From Streptomyces sp. NBC_01298 (lineage in GTDB: Bacteria; Actinomycetota; Actinomycetes; Streptomycetales; Streptomycetaceae), in assembly GCF_035978755.1 (NCBI RefSeq), contig NZ_CP108414.1, positions 992,001 through 1,056,000 on the forward strand: a stretch of DNA of 64,000 nt, given 5' to 3'. The stretch's first letter is position 1. The number at the start of each line of letters is the position of its first letter. The notes under the pieces were generated by a model that was not told the origin of the DNA, made no database searches, and was given only the letters and a program-made list of their open reading frames with translations. The translations under genes and the position numbers were made by a program. Below are positions 58,731-64,000 of this stretch, one piece after another.

Positions 58731-58765
58731 CAGGTAACTGAACTTCAATTAAACCCAGTTACCTG
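58731..58765. promoter_or_regulatory. 10-bp inverted repeat upstream of rhs
   Basis: CAGGTAACTG (58731-58740) and CAGTTACCTG (58756-58765) are perfect inverted arms in an AT-rich patch upstream of the rhs start, suitable as an operator or as a boundary element. From here to 59043 no gene is seen; a rightward frame through the region has no recognisable content. Confidence 0.5.
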
Positions 58766-59043
58766 AATTCAGTAGCGGGCAGATAGATCCATTTACTGCC
58801 GGATCGTGCCCAATTCCCGGGACAAGCGACGCTCCGAGTGGTGAATGTCACGTGCGAGCGCCCCCGGTCGCAGCCGCGGCGGTATCGCCATATGGGTGAA
58901 TCGCCCCGAACTCCTCACTGCCTGGAGTCTGAACCTCGTTCGACTTCCGCTGCTGGCTGTCGTACCTGGGTTGATTTTGAAGCCAGCGCCAGGGAGATCA
59001 GGCCGCAGGGTCGTTGCGTGAGGGTGCTTCGCCAGGGTGGCCG

Positions 59044-59510
59044 GGACCAGCCGCCGCCTACTTCACCCGGGACACTGAGTGATCGACCGCGCCCCCTGAC
59101 GCCCGCCGTGCGCACCATGCTGGCCGCGGCGACCGGTCGGCCTTGCGGAGTCAGAGGGCTTCCGCTGGTGGACGGCAAACCGGCGCCGCTCCCGTACAGC
59201 GTCCTCTACCCGGCTGGGCGGCCCCGTGGACGGCGCACCGTTCTCCGACGCCTCCGAGGACGCTCACCTCACCTATCAGGTGACGATCGTCGCCGCCCGG
59301 ATCGACCAGGCGGAGTGGCTGGCCGACCGAGTCCGCCTGGGGTTCCTCGACCGAACCTCGGCCGGCGGGTGGGAGCAGCCACTCAGCGTGGCGGGCGGCA
59401 CGGTGTGGGCTCGCGAGCTCATCGCGGACGACGGCGCAGGCTCCACCACAGCAGGGGATCTCGTGGCGTACGTTCAGCGGTACAAGGCGAGCGTCACAAC
59501 TTCGGGATGA
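59044..59510 (+). repeat. right direct repeat flanking the Rhs cassette
   Basis: Starts abruptly at GGACCAGCCGCC, matching 46953 onward, and includes the last 12 codons of the upstream small gene and the whole tail-terminator reading region. It has normal high GC throughout, so it probably represents the resident phage sequence. Confidence 0.9.
59079..59510 (+). pseudogene. tail terminator, right copy with two frameshifts
   Basis: Relative to the copy at 46979, one base is missing near 59091 (GCCCC-CTGA), giving a stop after six codons, and one base is extra near 59209 (CCCGGCTG for CCCGCTG), which restores the frame. From GTG 59226 on, the sequence is intact (DGAPFSDASEDAHLTYQVTI and WLADRVRLGFLD). 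An N-terminally cut product of 94 residues could be made, but a full protein cannot unless the reads are wrong at both places. Confidence 0.8.
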
Positions 59511-59516
59511 ACGCCG

Positions 59517-59534
59517 CGAGGGCGGGAGCCCTCG
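59517..59534. terminator. stem-loop between tail-terminator copy and leftward genes
   Basis: CGAGGGC and GCCCTCG pair around a four-base loop (ggga), seven bases after the right copy's stop. It should end convergent transcripts. Confidence 0.65.
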
Positions 59535-59562
59535 AAAGGTGATCTCCCGCCCCGTGGCCTCG

Positions 59563-59802
59563 TTAGACGCGCTCGGAGAGGTGGACGACCTCTTCGACCT
59601 GATCTTGATCGGGCTCGGCGGGCGCTACGCGGTCCGCGATTACACGGCGCAGCCGCGTCACTTTGGGCCCCCAGAACTCCCTCGTGAGGCTCACAAGCCG
59701 CTTCGTCACGGGCGGGCCGATGACCGCCGCGCACACCGCGATGAGGGTGGTTTCCGTCCCATTCTCCACGATCGCCGAGATGGTGATGTTGATGAACTGC
59801 AC
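59563..59802 (-). CDS. small membrane protein, antisense cargo (79 aa)
   Basis: GTG 59802 with TGGAG upstream. The first 32 residues contain a likely membrane helix (TTLIAVCAAVIGPPV), followed by a basic then acidic tail. The pattern resembles small phage holin-like or host-membrane proteins, but at this position on the opposite strand it is more likely cargo expressed from the lysogen. No family recognised. Confidence 0.42.
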   Translation of the reverse strand: MQFINITISAIVENGTETTLIAVCAAVIGPPVTKRLVSLTREFWGPKVTRLRRVIADRVAPAEPDQDQVEEVVHLSERV

Positions 59803-59848
59803 TGGAACTCCATGTCGATGAACAGGCGCCGCTCGCCCGTTCTGGAGA

Positions 59849-60532
59849 TCAGGCAGCGAGCGCCCAGGAATGTACTGGGGCATCGAGGTGGAGTCCGAGC
59901 TGAGGTCCGCGTGGGATCTCAGGTGAAGCCATTCTGAGCAGGCCGCATGGCGATGTGTCGTGGGGCGGTACGTGGGAGACGAACTCGTAGCTGCCGATAC
60001 CCAGCAGTCGGTCCAGGGCTCGTTGGATCTGTCGCCTCAGGCGGGCGAGCTTGCGGCCGAGCTGGGCGAGTTCGGCGTTCGACATGCGTTGCAGGGTGCG
60101 CACCAGCTGTCCTTGGGGCGCGTCAAATAGGTGCGGCTGTACCGGATCACGCAGTGCCTGGCTGCTCGGTGGGAACTGGCTGTCCAGCGCGAGGGGGGTC
60201 GGCGGTGTGGTGTCCGCCGGGCGGTGCGGGCCGGCAACGGTCCAGCCCTCCTTGCGAAGGTCTCGGACGCGGCGGTCCGCTAGCTCCGATGCAACACCAT
60301 TTCCGATGACCTCTGTTGCAGCCAGGAGCCGCAGAGCGGTAGCGCGCTTACCTGCACCAGGGGCACCCGCGACCACGACGACCTGTTGGGTGGAAATCCC
60401 GTGCGCCACCCTGCCCATGGTCAGGAGTTGGGGATCCCTCCATTCCGGATCCAGCTCTCGGAGGGGAGAAGCACAGCCCTTGGCGGCCCTGGGGGGCGCC
60501 ATCTCATCCATGTGCGGGCCGTGATCGGTCAC
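59849..60532 (-). CDS. P-loop protein with winged-helix-like segment (227 aa)
   Basis: A Walker A motif is clear in VVVVAGAPGAGKRATALRLL (about residues 50-69), so it should bind a nucleotide, though Walker B is not obvious. RRVRDLRKEGWTVAGPHRP looks like the end of a winged helix found in phage nucleases and regulators. A helical stretch follows (LGRKLARLRRQIQRALDRLL). The C-terminus is Pro-rich. GTG 60532 is the start; an in-frame ATG is a few codons in. Function unknown; it is on the cargo strand next to the Rhs cassette. Confidence 0.48.
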   Translation of the reverse strand: MTDHGPHMDEMAPPRAAKGCASPLRELDPEWRDPQLLTMGRVAHGISTQQVVVVAGAPGAGKRATALRLLAATEVIGNGVASELADRRVRDLRKEGWTVAGPHRPADTTPPTPLALDSQFPPSSQALRDPVQPHLFDAPQGQLVRTLQRMSNAELAQLGRKLARLRRQIQRALDRLLGIGSYEFVSHVPPHDTSPCGLLRMASPEIPRGPQLGLHLDAPVHSWALAA

Positions 60533-60765
60533 GTGGTGATTTTAGCCTCTCAGCGGACGAGTTGAAGGTGATCTGACCGTCGTTTGGACGGCGGTAGGCT
60601 GATCAGGTAGAGCCAGCCGGTCGCCACCGGTAGGTCACTCCCTCACCGCGGAGGCCCCGCGCGGACGCCTAACCCGATCAACGGGTGGGCCGGTTCCCCG
60701 ACATCGTCGAGGGACGGGGGCCTCCCTGACGTGCGGCTGCCGTCCCGGAATCGGACAGCAGACCC

Positions 60766-61269
60766 TTGCAGATCCAGAAATACTCGCGGCGCGGCATCAC
60801 GCGCATCCTGTGGCTTAAGGCCGTCAAAGACACTGGCCACCTTCCTACTCGGGCGGAGCTGACCGCCGGTACCGACCTGACGAACGCCATCGCGGCGATC
60901 GACGGCTGGTCGCTGTCGAACCAGGCGATCGAGACCCCGGACCTGGGTTCGACGTTCGAGTCGAAGATCCCCGGCACTGATCAGGCGGACGACTCGTCCC
61001 TCGGCTTCTACGAGGACAAGGTCGCCGACGAGGTCGAGCAGCTCCTGACGAAGGACTCCACCGGCTGGGTGGTGATCCTCCGCAAGGGCGACGTCCCCGG
61101 TAGCCGGTCCATGGACGTCTTCCCGGTGCGGATCGGCTCCCGGTCGCCGCAGTACTCCGTCGACAACGAGGCCGCCAAGTTCACGGTCGCGTTCTCGATC
61201 ACGGAGAAGCCGCTCCAGGACGCCGTGGTGCCGCCCGCCGGCCCGAAGACGCTGCCTGCAGCCACGTGA
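60766..61269 (+). CDS. major tail tube protein (167 aa)
   Basis: Located between tail terminator and tail chaperones and of the right size. ITRILWLKAVKDTGHLPTRA and ELTAGTDLTNAIAAIDGWSL match the start of Streptomyces phage tail tube proteins; DDSSLGFYEDKVADEVEQLL and RSMDVFPVRIGSRSPQYSVD follow, typical of the tube fold. The start is TTG 60766; no better start codon lies upstream in frame. The 233 bases before it contain a TAGGCT hexamer (60595-60600) like that of P1 and no gene. Confidence 0.82.
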   Translation: MQIQKYSRRGITRILWLKAVKDTGHLPTRAELTAGTDLTNAIAAIDGWSLSNQAIETPDLGSTFESKIPGTDQADDSSLGFYEDKVADEVEQLLTKDSTGWVVILRKGDVPGSRSMDVFPVRIGSRSPQYSVDNEAAKFTVAFSITEKPLQDAVVPPAGPKTLPAAT

Positions 61270-61376
61270 CCTCCCGGCCGGGCCTGCCGCGTTCCTGCGC
61301 CCCATCCGTTGTTGGCGTGCGCTCGACGCAGGCCCGGTCGGGCCCCACCCCTCTTTCACCCTTGGAGACACCTCTG

Positions 61377-61955
61377 ATGTCCGGCCCCACCACGTCCACC
61401 CCGCCCGAGCCTGCTGTTGCCCGTGACGCCCACTGGGCCAGCAAGCTCGCCCGTCTCCGCGCCCGGCAGCTCCCGGAGCAGGTACTCCAGCTGTGCGACG
61501 ACGCGGCCGCTCAGAAGCGCCTCGACCAGGCGAAGCTGAACCTGGCCCGTCTGCGTATGGCTGATGCGGAGACGGAAGGTGAGCAGACCGAACTTGAGGC
61601 GGCGCAGGGCGAGCTGGTCGCGGCGCAGGCCGCGTACGACGCGGTGTCGGATCGGCTCGTGTTCAGGGCGCTGCCGCGTCCGGTCCTCGACGGACTGATC
61701 CGGCAGAACCCTCCGACGGAGGACCAGGCGGAGACCGGTGACGCCTGGAACCCCGAGAGCTTCCCGCCGGCGCTGGTAGCCGCCGCGCACATTGAGCGGG
61801 ACGAGGACGGTCAGGTGGTGGAGGGGCTGACCGTGGAGGACGCCCAGGACCTCCTGGACAGCTGGCCGATCGCGGAGTCCAACGCCCTGTTCGCAGCGGC
61901 CTGGCAGGCGCAGCAGATCAACCGGTCGACGGTCACGGAGCTGGGAAAAGGCTGA
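61377..61955 (+). CDS. tail assembly chaperone, short form (gpG-like, 192 aa)
   Basis: ATG 61377 with TTGGAGAC upstream, following the tail tube gene. A charged helical protein (HWASKLARLRARQLPEQVLQ, LVFRALPRPVLDGLIRQNPP) as in actinophage gpG-like chaperones. It ends CTG GGA AAA GGC TGA with a slippery sequence four codons before the stop, so part of translation continues into the next frame. Confidence 0.85.
   Translation: MSGPTTSTPPEPAVARDAHWASKLARLRARQLPEQVLQLCDDAAAQKRLDQAKLNLARLRMADAETEGEQTELEAAQGELVAAQAAYDAVSDRLVFRALPRPVLDGLIRQNPPTEDQAETGDAWNPESFPPALVAAAHIERDEDGQVVEGLTVEDAQDLLDSWPIAESNALFAAAWQAQQINRSTVTELGKG
61943..61949 (+). promoter_or_regulatory. programmed -1 frameshift site GGGAAAA
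   Basis: The heptamer has the X-XXY-YYZ form in the reading frame (G-GGA-AAA). After slippage by -1 the frame continues without stop to 62332, giving a fused chaperone of about 318 residues, the gpGT arrangement of lambda-like phages. Confidence 0.85.
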
Positions 61956-62332
61956 TCGCTGACGGTCAGCTCCGGGCCGAGCTGGAGGTGTGCGACCGGT
62001 ACCGGATCTCGCACTCCTTCTTCCTCGGCGCCGGAGACGGCCGCTGGTCGGAGAGCGACCGGGCGAAGGCGCTCGCCTACGAGGCGTACCGGCGCAGCGT
62101 GTGCGAGCAGTGCGGCACGCGGGGCGCCGAGTGGAACGAGGAGGCGGGCGGTGACCGGCACGCGTACGTGAGCACGACGGTCCGGTGCGTGGGCTGTGAG
62201 CTGATCGCCACGGAGCAGCAGCAGGTACCGGACGGCCCTGACGGGTACGGCGTACGGATCGGGCTGATCCCCCGCGCTGCTGCCGAGGCACAGGCCGGGG
62301 ACCGTGCGGCCGGGAGCACTACGGTGGACTGA
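61949..62332 (+). CDS. tail assembly chaperone, frameshift extension (gpT-like part)
   Basis: The -1 frame after the slippery site reads RLIADGQLRAELEVCDRYRI and SHSFFLGAGDGRW, then a zinc-finger-like unit (SVCEQCGTRGAEW, and VRCVGCELI). It would bridge between tube protein and tape measure during tail assembly. An internal GTG at 61988 could in theory start an independent protein, but the perfect slippery heptamer and the position argue for fusion. Confidence 0.82.
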   Translation, partial: RLIADGQLRAELEVCDRYRISHSFFLGAGDGRWSESDRAKALAYEAYRRSVCEQCGTRGAEWNEEAGGDRHAYVSTTVRCVGCELIATEQQQVPDGPDGYGVRIGLIPRAAAEAQAGDRAAGSTTVD

Positions 62333-62424
62333 GTTGGAGTGCGGGCCGTTAGCGGCCCGCACGCACCGCTTGGGGGCGGTGGGGCGCACAAGGTAGGCGC
62401 GCGGGGAGTAAGGGCACCGGTCAG

Positions 62425-64000
62425 GTGTCGAGCTACACGCTCAGCGTGCAGATGCGCGCCGACGCGGCGCAACTGGTGTCCAGCATCCGTGGCGCCTCCG
62501 GCGCGCTGCGGTCCCTCGGCCGTGATGTCGATTCCCTCCACCGCACCCTTGGCCGTGTCGGCTCCGGTTCCGCCGGGCTGCGCGGGATCTCCACCGACGC
62601 CGATGGTGCGCGGCGTGCTCTTCGGCAGGCCGGTTCGGATGGTGACGCGTCGATGCGCCAGCTGCGGCGCGGGCTCATCGGGGCCCGCCAGGAAGCGCAC
62701 CACCTGCGGAGCCTGGTGGCCGGTGGCGGCATCGTCGCCGGTCTCGCGGAGATCGCCCGGGAGGGCAACGAGTACCAGCGCGCCATCCAGAAGTGGGGCG
62801 CGGTCACGAACGCCTCCGGCCAGGAGATGGTCATGGCCGCGGCCAAGGCCCGTGAGCTCGGCTCCGACCTCAAGATCCCCGGCACATCGGCCTCGAAGGC
62901 GGCGGACGCGATGCTGGAGCTCGCGAAGGCGGGCCAGACATCCACGTCGTCCATCGCGAACGCTCGGGCGGCGATGCAGCTCGCCGCAGCCGACAACCTG
63001 TCCGCTGCCGACGCCGCCCGGTATCTCGGTGACGTCATGGACCAATTCGGTCTCAGCTCGAACAATGCGGGCCGAGCCGCTGACGTGCTTGCGGCCGGCG
63101 CGAACGCGGCCTCCGGTGGGCTCCAGGACATCTACTACGCGATGTCGTACACGGGCCCGGTCGCCGCCCAGTTGGGGATTTCACTGGAGGACACGGCGGC
63201 GTCCGTGGCGATGCTGGCCCGCTCCGGCATCCTCGGCTCGAAGGCAGGCACGTCCCTGCGAGGGATCTTCACGAACTTGGCCGCTCCGACGAAGCGGATG
63301 AAGGAAGGCCTCGCCGAGCTTGGCATCGAGGCGTGGGACACGCAGGGCAACTTCAAGGGCCTGCGTACCGTCGTCGAAGGGTTCGAGAAGGCCCAGCACA
63401 GCCTGAGCCAGAAGGACTTCACCGCGGCCTTGTCGAAGGTCGTCGGTAAGCCCGCCCTCGCCGGTGCGATGGCCCTCGCTCATCAGGGTGTCGAGAGCTT
63501 CGACCAGATGCGGACGGCGATCGGCCGTACCGGTGCGGCCGGTGAGATCGCCGCCTCCCAGACCAAGGGTCTCGCCGGTGCCCTCAACCAGTTGAAGAGC
63601 CAGGCGAAGAACAGCGGCCAGGTCCTCTACACGGCGGCCGCGCCCGCGCTGGAGAAGCTGACCCGGCTGACGACGAAGGTTCTCGGCTCGGGCACTCCGG
63701 CCGTCGCCAGTGCCCTGGACTACCTCCACGACCTCTACACCCTGGCGAGGCCGTCCGCGTCGAAGGCGGCTGCGAGCGGGCTGGCCGAGGTCCGTAATGT
63801 CCTCGGCAGCCTCGGTGCCCCGGTGAAGAACCTGGCGTTCGATGCGCTCGCTTCGGCGATCAACGTGGTGGTCAATGCCGGCCGGGCCGCTCTCGACATC
63901 TTCAGGAACCTGGGCCAGGGCCTCGAACCGGTCGCGGACGCGCTGTCCCAAGTGGCGAGCGAGAGCGGGGCCGGGGCGAGCGCCCTGGACATCATCGTCA
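62425..64000 (+). CDS. tail tape measure protein, N-terminal part (at least 525 aa)
   Basis: The frame from GTG 62425 is open to the window end. The N-terminus is helical and phage-like (LSVQMRADAAQLVSSIRGAS). About residues 100-330 are a TP901-type tape-measure domain: YQRAIQKWGAVTNASGQEMV, ADAMLELAKAGQTSTSSIAN, AMSYTGPVAAQLGISLEDTA, then RGIFTNLAAPTKRMKEGLAE and GNFKGLRTVVEGFEKAQ. It sets tail length and is ejected with the DNA. It immediately follows the chaperone pair, as expected. Confidence 0.9.
   Translation, partial: MSSYTLSVQMRADAAQLVSSIRGASGALRSLGRDVDSLHRTLGRVGSGSAGLRGISTDADGARRALRQAGSDGDASMRQLRRGLIGARQEAHHLRSLVAGGGIVAGLAEIAREGNEYQRAIQKWGAVTNASGQEMVMAAAKARELGSDLKIPGTSASKAADAMLELAKAGQTSTSSIANARAAMQLAAADNLSAADAARYLGDVMDQFGLSSNNAGRAADVLAAGANAASGGLQDIYYAMSYTGPVAAQLGISLEDTAASVAMLARSGILGSKAGTSLRGIFTNLAAPTKRMKEGLAELGIEAWDTQGNFKGLRTVVEGFEKAQHSLSQKDFTAALSKVVGKPALAGAMALAHQGVESFDQMRTAIGRTGAAGEIAASQTKGLAGALNQLKSQAKNSGQVLYTAAAPALEKLTRLTTKVLGSGTPAVASALDYLHDLYTLARPSASKAAASGLAEVRNVLGSLGAPVKNLAFDALASAINVVVNAGRAALDIFRNLGQGLEPVADALSQVASESGAGASALDIIV

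Noticed and set aside
61988..62332. Independent gene for the second tail chaperone
   Set aside because: The slippery heptamer in correct register and the uninterrupted -1 frame favour a fusion product.
1..64000. CRISPR array, rRNA or insertion sequence
   Set aside because: No regularly spaced repeats, rRNA signatures or transposase genes were found on either strand.

Overview
The base composition is high-GC, start codons are often GTG or TTG, and the gene families are typical of actinomycetes, so the window suggests a Streptomyces-like chromosome. Three blocks can be told apart. (1) 1 to about 5.1 kb is the end of an integrated element: a primase-like Toprim/DUF3987 protein cut by the window edge, two small helix-turn-helix proteins, an XRE-type regulator and a tyrosine integrase. 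(2) About 5.2 to 14.0 kb is ordinary chromosome: a thioredoxin with a SigR-like promoter, an aldehyde dehydrogenase, a PcaF-like thiolase, a LacI regulator divergent from an MFS transporter and an alpha/beta hydrolase, a RidA protein divergent from a TetR regulator, and the front part of a MazF/PemK-like gene. (3) From about 14.0 kb to the right edge lies a large siphovirus-type prophage that appears to have split the MazF/PemK gene.

The prophage opens with a leftward tyrosine integrase, an excisionase-like HTH protein and a serine-recombinase relative without its catalytic domain. Next comes a leftward control block (XRE regulator, ImmA/IrrE-like protease, membrane protein, PAP2-like protein), then a rightward early block (WhiB-like protein, ParB, many tiny proteins, a VRR-NUC nuclease). 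From 25.7 to 30.1 kb is a cargo zone: a membrane Ser/Thr kinase with a WD40 propeller, remnants of a regulator and an ABC transporter, a Nudix hydrolase and a membrane-anchored NPCBM-like protein. The morphogenesis genes follow in standard order: ParB, ParB-methyltransferase, small and large terminase, portal, scaffold, decoration, E-type capsid, head-tail joining genes, tail terminator, tail tube, frameshifted tail chaperones and tape measure (cut by the edge).

The morphogenesis operon is interrupted repeatedly by cargo, mostly on the opposite strand: an HTH gene with an operator array, an abortive-infection (Abi_C-like) gene between terminase and portal, a membrane protein between portal and scaffold, a methyltransferase and three leftward genes after the capsid genes, and, most strikingly, an 11.6 kb cassette in the tail operon. 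That cassette holds a roughly 3,500-residue secreted Rhs/YD-repeat protein with a C-terminal HNH-type nuclease and an overlapping SUKH (SMI1/KNR4-type) immunity gene. It is flanked by two diverged direct copies of the tail-terminator gene, the left intact and the right carrying two compensating frameshifts. After several cargo insertions the phage operon restarts behind a recurring promoter-like motif (CACCTA-type -10 region, then GGCGCGGGGC). No phage DNA polymerase, helicase or lysis genes were seen in the window.
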